From Streptomyces roseicoloratus (GTDB lineage Bacteria; Actinomycetota; Actinomycetes; Streptomycetales; Streptomycetaceae), in NCBI RefSeq assembly GCF_004117935.1, contig NZ_SDOY01000173.1, positions 61,293-125,292 of the forward strand: 64,000 nucleotides of DNA, given 5' to 3'. The position numbers and the translations under genes are program-made. Numbering within the stretch: the stretch's first letter is position 1; each line of letters opens with the position of its first letter. Below the pieces are notes generated by a model that saw only the letters and a program-made list of their open reading frames with translations, ran no database searches and was not told where the DNA came from. Below are positions 36,063 to 43,351 of the stretch, piece by piece.

Positions 36063-36473
36063 CTACGCCTTGTGCGGCGTGACTCCCATTACTCTCAAGC
36101 AGGATCTGGCTGCACTAACCACCAAACCCCAATCCGAAGACTTTACATAATCTGAGTCGGGAGCCTCTCCAAGCACCTCGATAAGCGGGATCATGATCCG
36201 CGAAAGCTTGTCGAGGCTCTCCGCTTCCTCCTTGTTCAGGAGGACCGAACCGATAAGTGATTCCGGGCAGTCGAGTGCGCGAGCATCGTCGAGAATGTTG
36301 ACGACAGTGGTGAAGTCGTCTCCGGAGCCATCCGGCTCCAGAGCCCCATCCACCCAAACTCGTGTTTGATACTCGGTGTCGGCAAGCGATGCGAGTGCGG
36401 AAATTACTTGATCGCGAACGTAAGGGAACTCTAGTCCCCCGTCGATGAATCCCACTTCTCCCACTTCTCCCAC
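36063..36473 (-). CDS. SCO4402-family immunity-like protein
   Basis: 136 residues from GTG 36473; GTGs at 36464 and 36455 are in frame because of a 9-bp repeat, and the last (VGFIDGGLEFPYVRDQV) fits the family start best. Motifs such as RDQVISALASLADTEYQTRVW, NILDDARALDCPESLIGSVLL and GLVVSAARSCLRVMG match the family, whose members often sit beside polymorphic toxins as immunity proteins. Codon use is unlike the neighbours, with AGA, GTA, TTG, TAT and TCA common, which indicates recent transfer. It starts one base after the stop of the toxin tip. This arrangement supports an immunity role. Confidence 0.75.
   Translation of the reverse strand: MGEVGEVGFIDGGLEFPYVRDQVISALASLADTEYQTRVWVDGALEPDGSGDDFTTVVNILDDARALDCPESLIGSVLLNKEEAESLDKLSRIMIPLIEVLGEAPDSDYVKSSDWGLVVSAARSCLRVMGVTPHKA
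36446..36473. repeat. 9-bp repeat multiplying the immunity start codon
   Basis: On the minus strand GTGGGAGAA occurs twice and a third GTGGGA follows, giving three in-frame GTGs nine bases apart at 36473, 36464 and 36455. Repeat slippage here would change the N-terminus without breaking the frame. Confidence 0.75.
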
Positions 36474-36474
36474 T

Positions 36475-36699
36475 TCAGTCAGTCCTCGAGCGGAATATGA
36501 GCCATGTGTGGGTGTCTTGCTTTATCGACCCCTGAATGGGATTCCCGTCTCGACCGATAACCTTACCATTGGAATTGATCACCACGTGATCGACCTCTTG
36601 GTGTACCTGCGGATTGTCCGGGTTTCCCTTGTCGATTCCCATCCCGTGCTGCTTGGGGCCTGGGAATCTGAAACCAACACCCTTCCCTGTGGGATTCAT
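36475..36699 (-). CDS. Orphan Rhs toxin tip, possible nuclease-type C-terminal domain
   Basis: 74 residues from ATG 36699, in a different frame from the Rhs core that precedes it; the core stop and this ATG overlap (ATGA). It begins MNPTGKGVGFRFPGPKQHGM and contains QEVDHVVINSNGKVIGRDG, a pattern seen at the tips of polymorphic Rhs toxins. It ends KQDTHTWLIFRSRTD immediately before the immunity gene. G+C is lower than in the core. Whether it is translated alone or is a remnant shifted out of frame is open. The toxin activity is not assigned. Confidence 0.6.
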   Translation of the reverse strand: MNPTGKGVGFRFPGPKQHGMGIDKGNPDNPQVHQEVDHVVINSNGKVIGRDGNPIQGSIKQDTHTWLIFRSRTD

Positions 36700-36935
36700 C
36701 GGTCCGAAATGATGAAGCGACCCGTGGTGGTGTCGTATTCGCGTGCTCCAAGGAGGGTGAGGCCCGCGAGGTCCTGGGTGCCGCCGACGAAGCCCTTCTC
36801 GCCGGTCCAGGTGGTGGGGGCGGGGCCGCGGTCTTCGCCGAAGGGCTGGGCGTAGCGGCGGGTGAGGGCTTGGGTGGTGGCGTCGATCTGGACGCTTGAG
36901 GTGCCGTTGTGGTCGCCGGCGAGCCAGGTGAGGGA
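36696..36935 (-). pseudogene. Truncated Rhs-repeat core
   Basis: About 80 residues match the conserved Rhs C-terminal core: SLTWLAGDHNGTSSVQIDA, RYAQPFGEDRG, GEKGFVGGTQDLAGLTLLGA and REYDTTTGRFI. An intact Rhs protein would have hundreds to thousands of residues upstream; here the match fades near 36935 with no gene beyond. After GRFI the frame reads ISDR and stops, while the tip continues in another frame, so the core-to-tip junction is also broken. The fragment has host-like high G+C. Confidence 0.8.
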
Positions 36936-37006
36936 CTGGGCTGAGCGTCGACCACACCTCACTTGGAGTGGGGCGCCAGTCGCGCGAGCCTCACCGTCGC
37001 GTACCT

Positions 37007-37045
37007 GAGGAGCCCCGGGCCGCCTCAGTCGGCCCGGGGCTCCTC
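37007..37045 (-). terminator. Terminator overlapping the MarR stop codon
   Basis: GAGGAGCCCCGGGCC (37007-37021) pairs with GGCCCGGGGCTCCTC (37031-37045). The right arm lies inside the last codons of the MarR gene ending at 37025. Confidence 0.75.
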
Positions 37046-37471
37046 CGCGTCCAGGTGGGCCGCCACCCGCTGGAGCAGGCCGACCAGCATCCCGTACTCC
37101 TCGGGCGACAGGCTCTCCGTCACGCGGGCCCGCAGGGCGCCGACCTGTTCGGCGATGCGCTCGTGGGCCCGCCGGCCCTCCTCGGTCAGCGTCACCGTGC
37201 CGTCGCCCGTCACGTGAGCCCAGCCGCGCCCTGCGAGGTCGTCGACGTACGGGCGCACGGTCGGCTCGTCGGCGGACAGGAAGGGTGCGAGGGCTTTGTC
37301 GAGCCCGGCGAGCGAGGCCGGCCCCTGCGCGACGGTGTTGAGGACCTGCCAGCCGCGCCGGGTCAGGCTGTCGGCTGCGAAGAGGCGGGCCATGCTCGCC
37401 TCAAGGGCGCCGTCGATGTGCTTCAGCCAGTACCCCAGGGGGCGCTGCGTCGTGCCGTCATGCAGAGACAT
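37025..37471 (-). CDS. MarR-like regulator, divergent pair member A
   Basis: 148 residues from ATG 37471 (MSLHDGTTQRPLGYWLKHID). The winged-helix region reads RRGWQVLNTVAQGPASLAGLDKALAPFL and VRPYVDDLAGRGWAHVTGDGTVTLTEEG. The C-terminal dimer helix follows. Longer upstream extension crosses the divergent gene and is rejected. The gap to its divergent partner is only 18 bases, filled by an inverted repeat. Confidence 0.8.
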   Translation of the reverse strand: MSLHDGTTQRPLGYWLKHIDGALEASMARLFAADSLTRRGWQVLNTVAQGPASLAGLDKALAPFLSADEPTVRPYVDDLAGRGWAHVTGDGTVTLTEEGRRAHERIAEQVGALRARVTESLSPEEYGMLVGLLQRVAAHLDAEEPRAD

Positions 37472-37490
37472 ACTTGTAAAGTTACATGTA
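37471..37490. promoter_or_regulatory. Operator-like inverted repeat between divergent MarR genes
   Basis: TACTTGTAA (37471-37479), AG, and TTACATGTA (37482-37490) form an inverted repeat with one mismatch. Its ends overlap both ATG codons, so a bound dimer would block both genes. A/T-rich in a GC-rich region. Confidence 0.8.
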
Positions 37491-37975
37491 TGTCGAAGAG
37501 GGAACAACAGGAAGCCGTGGTCGCCGTCGAGCGGGCCATGGTCGCCATCCGCCGCAGTCAGACCCGCCGCGCCCTCGGCCGGCTCGCGCCGGCGGACGGC
37601 GGGCGGGCGGTCGACCCCACGCTCTTCGGCGTCCTCGACGCCGTCGAGGGGCGGGACGGCAGCTGTTCGGTCGGCGACGTCGCCGCCGCGCTCGGCGTGG
37701 ACCAGCCGCGGGCCAGCCGGCTGGTGCTGCGCGCCGTCGAGGAGGGCTGGGTCGCCCGCCGGCCCGACCCCTCCGACGCCCGGCGCGCGCTGCTCGCCCT
37801 GACCGCCGACGGGCAGGAGCAGGTCGACCGTACTCATCGCTTCCGGCGGCAGGTCTTCGCCCGGGCGATGGCGGACTGGCCGGACGCCGACCGGGTCGCG
37901 TTCGCCCGCCTGCTCACCGCCTTCGTGGACGGCTTCGGCCGCGAGACCGACTCCGACGGCCCACGGACGGGCTGA
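37490..37975 (+). CDS. MarR-family regulator, divergent pair member B
   Basis: 161 residues from ATG 37490 (MSKREQQEAVVAVERAM). The winged helix is complete: CSVGDVAAALGVDQPRASRLVLRAVEEGWV and the wing ARRPDPSDARRALLALTADG. The start codon overlaps the operator, so there is no room for a ribosome site and the message is probably leaderless. No enzyme or transporter gene adjoins the pair, so the two regulators may control each other and distant targets. Confidence 0.85.
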   Translation: MSKREQQEAVVAVERAMVAIRRSQTRRALGRLAPADGGRAVDPTLFGVLDAVEGRDGSCSVGDVAAALGVDQPRASRLVLRAVEEGWVARRPDPSDARRALLALTADGQEQVDRTHRFRRQVFARAMADWPDADRVAFARLLTAFVDGFGRETDSDGPRTG

Positions 37976-38133
37976 GGGTCCCTGGGGCCGGGTGGCGGAA
38001 GCCGGGCGTCACCCGTTACGCGTAGGAGATCGATTTTCGCGAAATACCCTCACTCGGACGCCTCCAGTCGACACGCCGATAAATGTCCCCTTTCGTGGGC
38101 CTATCGACCAGTTCGACGACAGCTGGAGGCACC

Positions 38134-39960
38134 GTGCGGCCGCGAGGCTACGACTACGACACCTACAGCCGACTCGCCGGTCCCCTCACGGAACCGGACC
38201 AGGCGCAGGGCACCTACCGGGTGCAGTACCGGAGTCTGCTCTCGAAGGAACCGCACCGAATACGAGCCGTCCTCCTCATGGGCCTCGCGCCGCTGCTCTC
38301 GGCGCTGCTCCTCGCCTACCTCGTCTGGCCCACCCACTGGACCGTCCGCGAGGGCGACGACACCTGGCGGGTGCCGTACGACACCGTGATGCTCGTGGCG
38401 ATCGGACTCATCTGCTTCTTCATGCTGGTGAACGTCACCTCGATCGCGCACGCCACCCTCGTCGCCCGCGACCCCATACCCGTGCGCCCCGAGCCCGGCA
38501 CCCGGGTCGCCTTCCTCACCACCTACGTGCCCGGCAAGGAACCGCTCACCATGGTCCGGGCCACCCTCGAAGGCGCCGTACGGCTGCGCCACGACGGCCC
38601 GCTCGACGTGTGGCTGCTCGACGAGGGCGACCACCCCGCCGCCAAGGCGCTGTGCGAGGAGCTCGGCGTCCGGCACTTCACCCGCCTGGGCGTCCCCGAG
38701 TGGAACCGCAGGAAGGGCCCCCACAAGGCCCGCACCAAGCACGGCAACTACAACGCCTGGCTCGCCCTGCACGGCGACGACTACGACTTCTTCGCCTCCG
38801 TCGACACCGACCACGTGCCGCTGCCGAACTTCCTGGAGCGGATGCTCGGCTACTTCCGGGACCCCGACGTCGCCTTCGTCGTCGGCCCGCAGGTCTACGG
38901 CAACTACAGCTCCGCCGTCACCAAGGCCGCCGAGTCGCAGCAGTTCCTCTTCCACGCCCTCATCCAGCGGGCCGGCAACCGCTACCGCGCCCCCATGTTC
39001 GTCGGCACCAACAACGTCGTCCGCATCACCGCCCTGAAGCAGATCGGCGGCCTGTACGACTCCGTCACCGAGGACATGGCGACCGGCTTCGAGCTGCACC
39101 GCAGGAAGAACCCGCTGACCGGCCGCTTCTGGCGCTCCGTCTACACCCCCGACGTCCTCGCCGTGGGCGAGGGACCCGCCTCCTGGACGGACTTCTTCAC
39201 CCAGCAACTGCGCTGGTCGCGCGGCACCTACGAGACGCTCCTCAAGCAGTTCTGGAAGGCGCCCTTCCGCACCCCGCCGGGGCGGCTCCTCAACTACACG
39301 CTGATGCTCGTCTACTACCCGATGACGGCCGTCAACTGGCTGCTCGGCATCCTCTCCTGCGTCCTCTTCCTCTGGCTCGGCGCCTCGGGCACCCAGGTCT
39401 CCTCCTCGGTCTGGCTGATGATCTACAGCGACGCCGTCGCCCTCCAGATCGGCCTCTACCTCTGGAACCGCCGCCACAACGTCTCGCCCCACGAACCCGA
39501 GGGCTCCGGCGGCCTCGCCGGCATGGCGATGTCCGCGCTGTGCGCGCCGATCTACCTCAAGTCCCTCGGCTCCGCGCTGCTGCGCACCCGCGGCCGCTTC
39601 GTCGTCACCCCCAAGGGCGGCGCGGCCAGCCCCGACCGCGTCCTCACCTTCCGCATCCACCTCTACTGGGCCGCGATCCTCGTCGCCTCGCTCGTCGCCT
39701 CCGTCCACTTCGGCCACACCCACGCCGCCATGCGCACCTGGGCCGTGCTGGCCCTGCTCATCGCGCTCGCCCCGGTCACCGTGTGGGCCTTCGGCGCGCT
39801 GCGCGAGCGGCGCCTGCTGCGGCTCCGCGCCGCCGCCAGGGCCCGGGCCCGGGCCCGCGGCCGGGCCGACGCCACCGCGGGCGTCACCGTCGTCGCCCCC
39901 GCCGCGACCGGACCCGCGCCGACCACCGCGCCCGCGCCCACGACGACCGGAGGGAACTGA
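38134..39960 (+). CDS. cslA: CslA-like glycosyltransferase 2 (cellulose-synthase-like)
   Basis: 608 residues from GTG 38134, chosen because GGAGG lies four bases before it; an upstream in-frame ATG at 38083 lacks one. Two membrane helices near residues 50-105 precede the cytosolic GT2 domain with DEGD (163), DTD (224-226), TED (312-314) and QQLRW (357-361), the motifs of processive beta-glycan synthases. Four to five more helices and a Pro/Ala/Thr-rich tail follow. CslA makes a beta-glucan-like polymer at hyphal tips and interacts with DivIVA. glxA starts four bases after its stop. In S. coelicolor this cluster is elsewhere (near SCO2836). Confidence 0.92.
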   Translation: MRPRGYDYDTYSRLAGPLTEPDQAQGTYRVQYRSLLSKEPHRIRAVLLMGLAPLLSALLLAYLVWPTHWTVREGDDTWRVPYDTVMLVAIGLICFFMLVNVTSIAHATLVARDPIPVRPEPGTRVAFLTTYVPGKEPLTMVRATLEGAVRLRHDGPLDVWLLDEGDHPAAKALCEELGVRHFTRLGVPEWNRRKGPHKARTKHGNYNAWLALHGDDYDFFASVDTDHVPLPNFLERMLGYFRDPDVAFVVGPQVYGNYSSAVTKAAESQQFLFHALIQRAGNRYRAPMFVGTNNVVRITALKQIGGLYDSVTEDMATGFELHRRKNPLTGRFWRSVYTPDVLAVGEGPASWTDFFTQQLRWSRGTYETLLKQFWKAPFRTPPGRLLNYTLMLVYYPMTAVNWLLGILSCVLFLWLGASGTQVSSSVWLMIYSDAVALQIGLYLWNRRHNVSPHEPEGSGGLAGMAMSALCAPIYLKSLGSALLRTRGRFVVTPKGGAASPDRVLTFRIHLYWAAILVASLVASVHFGHTHAAMRTWAVLALLIALAPVTVWAFGALRERRLLRLRAAARARARARGRADATAGVTVVAPAATGPAPTTAPAPTTTGGN

Positions 39961-39963
39961 GCC

Positions 39964-41925
39964 ATGGCCTACCGGCCGTCCCGGCAGTTCAAGAAGACCC
40001 TGTACGGCAGCGGCGCCGTCCTCGTGCTCGCGGCCCTCAACGCGCCCGCCGCCGTCTCCTTCGCCACCGAGAAGTACCACGCGTACAAGATCGCCCAGCC
40101 CGAGTACCAGCGCAGGTACGGCTCCTGGGCCGTGGTCGACGTGCCCGAGCAGTACCGCGTCAACGCCATCCACGCCGCCCTGCTGCACACCGGCAAGGTC
40201 CTGCTCATCGCCGGCTCCGGCAACGACCAGAAGAACTTCGACGCGGGCACCTTCGAGACCATCCTCTGGGACCCGGTGAAGAACACCTTCAAGAAGATCC
40301 CCACCCCGGAGGACTTCTTCTGCTCCGGGCACACCCAGCTGCCCGACGGCCGCCTCCTCGTGGCCGGCGGCACCGCCCGCTACGAGGTCCTCGACGGCGA
40401 GGTCACGAGGGCCGGCGGCGGCATGCGGGTCAAGAACGAGAGCCCCGACAGGGCCGTCACCCTCAAGAAGGGCACCGTCTTCCGCTCGCCGTCCGGCGTC
40501 GAGTACGTCTCGAAGTTCGACGTCACCGTGCCGAAGGCCAAGCGCGAGTTCGAGATCTCGTACTTCAAGAGCGGCCAGATGAAGCCGTGGAAGACGAAGG
40601 TCACCGCCTCCGAGGCCCGCGTCTTCGTCGAGGCCAGGAAGGAGGGCCCGCAGGCGCTCACCACCGAGGCCGCCCAGTACGAGATCGTCGGCCTCAAGGG
40701 CAAGGACGCCGACAACGTCTACGGGCTCGCCCAGAAACTCACCACCGAGAAGCAGGACTTCCAGGGCATCAAGGCCGCCTACGAGTTCGACCCGAAGGCC
40801 GAGCGCTACGTCCCGGTCGCGCCCATGAAGGACGCCCGCTGGTACCCGACGCTCGTCACCCTCGACGACGGCAAGGTGCTCGCCGTGTCCGGGCTCAACG
40901 ACGTCGGCGACGTGGTCCCCGGCGACAACGAGATCTACGACCCGAAGACCAAGAAGTGGACCAAGGGCCCCTTCCGCTACTTCCCCACCTACCCGGCGCT
41001 CTTCCTCACCAAGGGCGGCAAGCTCCTCTACACCGGCTCCAACGCCGGCTACGGCCCCGCCGACAAGGGCCGCGAGCCCGGACTGTGGGACCTGGAGAAG
41101 AACTCCTTCACCAGGCTCTCCGGCCTCACCGACCCCGACCAGCTGGAGACCTCCGCCTCCCTGATGCTGCCGCCCGTGCAGGACCAGAAGGTCATGGTCC
41201 TCGGCGGCGGCGGGGTCGGCGAGTCGCCCGCCTCCACCGCCCGCACCTCGATCATCGACCTGTCCGAGGACAGCCCCGTCTTCAGCGACGGACCGCGGCT
41301 GCCGCAGGGCACCCGCTACCTCAGCAGCGTGCTCATGCCCGACGACAGCGTCTTCACCACCGGCGGCTCCGCCGACTACCGCGGCCGCGGCGGCAGCGAC
41401 ATCCTCAAGGCGCAGTTCTACGACCCGAAGACCAACGCCTTCGACGAGGCCGCAGCGCCGACCGTCGGCCGCAACTACCATTCCGAGGCGCTGCTGCTGC
41501 CCGACGGACGGGTCGCCACCTTCGGCTCCGACCCGCTCTTCGACGACGCCGACAACACCAAGCTCGGCACCTTCGAGCAGCGCATCGAGGTCTTCACGCC
41601 CCCCAGCCTGCACCGCGGCGGCGACAACCGGCCGGTGCTCGGCGAGGGACCGCAGGAACTCGACCAGAACGGCCGCGCCACCTTCAAGACCCGGGACGCG
41701 ACCCGGATCGCCACGGCCCGCCTGATGCGCCCCAGCGCCGTCACCCACACCACCGACGTCGAACAGCGCTCGGTGGAACTGGCCCTGACGAAGGGCACGG
41801 ACGGGACGACCGTCACCGTGGAGGTCCCGAAGGACCGCACGCTGGTGCCGCCCGGCTGGTACATGCTGTTCGTGACCGACCAGGACGGGATCCCGTCCGA
41901 GGCGAAGTGGATCCAGGTGGCGTGA
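39964..41925 (+). CDS. glxA: GlxA-like copper radical oxidase
   Basis: 653 residues. A membrane anchor near the N-terminus (SGAVLVLAALNAPAAVSFA) is followed by a Kelch-type beta propeller and a C-terminal DUF1929 domain (PPSLHRGGDNRPVLGEGPQ ... WYMLFVTDQDGIPSEAKWIQVA). Cys120 in EDFFCSGHTQLPDGRLLVAGG corresponds to the Cys of the Tyr-Cys cofactor in galactose-oxidase-like enzymes, and VGRNYHSEALLLPDGRV carries a copper-ligand Tyr-His pair. GlxA oxidises glycan termini during maturation of the CslA polymer and is needed for proper hyphal development. It is translated with cslA. Confidence 0.93.
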   Translation: MAYRPSRQFKKTLYGSGAVLVLAALNAPAAVSFATEKYHAYKIAQPEYQRRYGSWAVVDVPEQYRVNAIHAALLHTGKVLLIAGSGNDQKNFDAGTFETILWDPVKNTFKKIPTPEDFFCSGHTQLPDGRLLVAGGTARYEVLDGEVTRAGGGMRVKNESPDRAVTLKKGTVFRSPSGVEYVSKFDVTVPKAKREFEISYFKSGQMKPWKTKVTASEARVFVEARKEGPQALTTEAAQYEIVGLKGKDADNVYGLAQKLTTEKQDFQGIKAAYEFDPKAERYVPVAPMKDARWYPTLVTLDDGKVLAVSGLNDVGDVVPGDNEIYDPKTKKWTKGPFRYFPTYPALFLTKGGKLLYTGSNAGYGPADKGREPGLWDLEKNSFTRLSGLTDPDQLETSASLMLPPVQDQKVMVLGGGGVGESPASTARTSIIDLSEDSPVFSDGPRLPQGTRYLSSVLMPDDSVFTTGGSADYRGRGGSDILKAQFYDPKTNAFDEAAAPTVGRNYHSEALLLPDGRVATFGSDPLFDDADNTKLGTFEQRIEVFTPPSLHRGGDNRPVLGEGPQELDQNGRATFKTRDATRIATARLMRPSAVTHTTDVEQRSVELALTKGTDGTTVTVEVPKDRTLVPPGWYMLFVTDQDGIPSEAKWIQVA

Positions 41926-41961
41926 GGACCGTGACTCCGCCGGCTCCGGTCAGCCTTTCGC

Positions 41962-42036
41962 GTGGCAGTGGCAGTGGCAGTGGCAGTGGCCAGTGGCAGC
42001 GGCAGTGGCAGCGGCCGTGGCAGTGGCAGCGGCCGT
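41962..42036. repeat. GTGGCA hexamer repeat tract
   Basis: Near-perfect GGCAGT/GTGGCA units over about 75 bases between the convergent glxA and cslZ genes. It leads directly into the terminator hairpin. No coding support. Confidence 0.8.
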
Positions 42037-42076
42037 GGCTCCGGCAGCTGCCGCGGCCGAAGCCGCTGCCGGAGCC
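42037..42076. terminator. Terminator between glxA and cslZ
   Basis: GGCTCCGGCAGC (42037-42048) pairs exactly with its complement at 42065-42076. It follows the hexamer tract and precedes the cslZ stop at 42093, so it can serve both convergent genes. Confidence 0.65.
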
Positions 42077-42092
42077 GCGCGCGCCGCCGCCG

Positions 42093-43112
42093 TCAGGACT
42101 TCGCGCGGCGGGCCAGGCCCAGGGCGTAGTCCGGCCACCAGGTGCCGGCGGCCGGGCCGCCCCGGCAGGGGCCGTCCGAGTCGCCGGGCCGCTTGATCCA
42201 CAGATAGGCGTCGACCAGCTCGTCCCCGGTCCGGTCCGTCGGCGGCACGCCGAGCGCCCGGCCCGGGGGATTGCACCAGGCCTCCGCCCGGTCGCCGGGG
42301 AGCGGGCCGTCGCCGTTGCGGCTGGTGTCCACGGTGAAGTGGGTGCCGCCGAGCAGCCGCGACAGTCCCGCGCCGAAGCCCCGTACGACGTCGTTGGTCT
42401 GGAAGTTGGAGACGTTGAGCGCGAAGCCGTCCGCGCGGTCGACGCCCGCCCGGCGCAGCGGCTCCACCAGCTTGTTCGGGTCGTCGATCCAGGCCGGGTT
42501 GCCCGCGTCGAGATAGACGCGGGTGCGGGGCTGGCGCTTGAACCGCCCGACGGCCTCGGACAGCAGCTCCAGCCGCTCGTCGTGGTACCCGGCCGGGGTG
42601 CAGCCGTCCACGACGTGCGGCACCGCGTCCGGTTCGAGCACCACGATCGCGGGCGCGTCCCCGATCGCGGAGGCGAAGGCGTCCACCCACTGCCGGTACG
42701 CCCGTGCGTCGTGCGCGCCGCCCGCCGAGTACATGCCGCAGTCGCGGTGCGGGATGTTGTACGCGACGAACACGACCGTCCGCTTGCCGGGCGCCGCGCC
42801 CGTGACCGCCCGGGTCACGTCCGGCACCGGGTCGTCGCCCGCCGGCCATTCGGCCACCGGCCGCTCCGAGATCCGCCGCAGCACCTTGGCGTCCTCCGCC
42901 CGGCCCTGGGCCTCGTACTCCCTGACCTGCCGCGCCGCGTCGCTCTCCGGGTCCACCCAGAACGGCGAGCCGCCGGTGGGCGGCGCGGCTTCGCCGCGCA
43001 CCGAGGGCGGCCCGACGGGGGAGGCGGGCGCCTCGCCGTCCGCGCCGCACCCGGTGAGCAGCAGCGCGGCGGCGAGGGCGGCGAGGGCGAGGGAACGACG
43101 ACGACGGGACAT
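42093..43112 (-). CDS. cslZ: GH6-family endoglucanase lipoprotein (CslZ-like)
   Basis: 339 residues. A lipoprotein signal (LALAALAAALLLTGC) predicts anchoring to the outer face of the membrane. The GH6 motifs are VFVAYNIPHRDCGMYSAGG, AIVVLEPDAVPHVV (acid Asp), RVYLDAGNPAWID and FTVDTSRNGDG. GH6 enzymes cut beta-1,4-glucans; with CslA and GlxA this one would trim or release the tip polymer. It faces cslA-glxA in convergent orientation. Its start region is preceded by an array of heptamers. Confidence 0.9.
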   Translation of the reverse strand: MSRRRRSLALAALAAALLLTGCGADGEAPASPVGPPSVRGEAAPPTGGSPFWVDPESDAARQVREYEAQGRAEDAKVLRRISERPVAEWPAGDDPVPDVTRAVTGAAPGKRTVVFVAYNIPHRDCGMYSAGGAHDARAYRQWVDAFASAIGDAPAIVVLEPDAVPHVVDGCTPAGYHDERLELLSEAVGRFKRQPRTRVYLDAGNPAWIDDPNKLVEPLRRAGVDRADGFALNVSNFQTNDVVRGFGAGLSRLLGGTHFTVDTSRNGDGPLPGDRAEAWCNPPGRALGVPPTDRTGDELVDAYLWIKRPGDSDGPCRGGPAAGTWWPDYALGLARRAKS

Positions 43113-43128
43113 CCGGCCCCCAGGGTCG

Positions 43129-43254
43129 GCTACGGGCTACGGGCTACGGGCTACGGGCGACGTGCTTCGGACTACGGGCTTCGGGCTTCGGGCTGCGTGC
43201 TTCGGACTCGGACTACGGGTTGCGGGTTGCGGGCATCGGATTGCGGCCACGGCG
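43129..43254. repeat. Array of ~18 heptamers (GCTACGG and variants)
   Basis: Beginning at 43129, GCTACGG repeats four times, then variants such as GCTTCGG, ACTACGG, GTTGCGG and GCATCGG continue with nearly fixed 7-base phase to about 43254. It lies directly upstream of cslZ, before the ArsR-type gene. A second, longer repeat (GATCGACACGGACCGG-like, three copies) follows to about 43335. No spacer structure, so not CRISPR. Confidence 0.8.
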
Positions 43255-43351
43255 GCGGTCAGGCGTTCGACACGGACCGGCCTGGACGTCGCCGATCGAC
43301 ACGGACCGGCCACCATCGATCGACACAGACCGGATCATCGTGACATAACGG

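Noticed and set aside
36475..36957. One continuous 160-residue frame covering both Rhs core and tip
   Set aside because: Only its last ~75 residues resemble protein; the upstream part is Arg/Pro-rich out-of-frame translation of the Rhs core, whose true frame is the one ending at 36696.
38101..41748. Long minus-strand open frame (1215 residues) opposite cslA-glxA
   Set aside because: The plus strand encodes two complete enzymes with all motifs; the antisense frame is a product of high third-position G/C.
43129..43254. Heptamer array considered as CRISPR or coding repeat
   Set aside because: Units are too short, contiguous and without spacers; no frame with a start and codon bias covers it.
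37992..43343. Plus-strand open frame of 1783 residues over the csl cluster
   Set aside because: Arg/Pro/Ala-rich shifted-frame translation with no domains; crosses the convergent cslZ gene.
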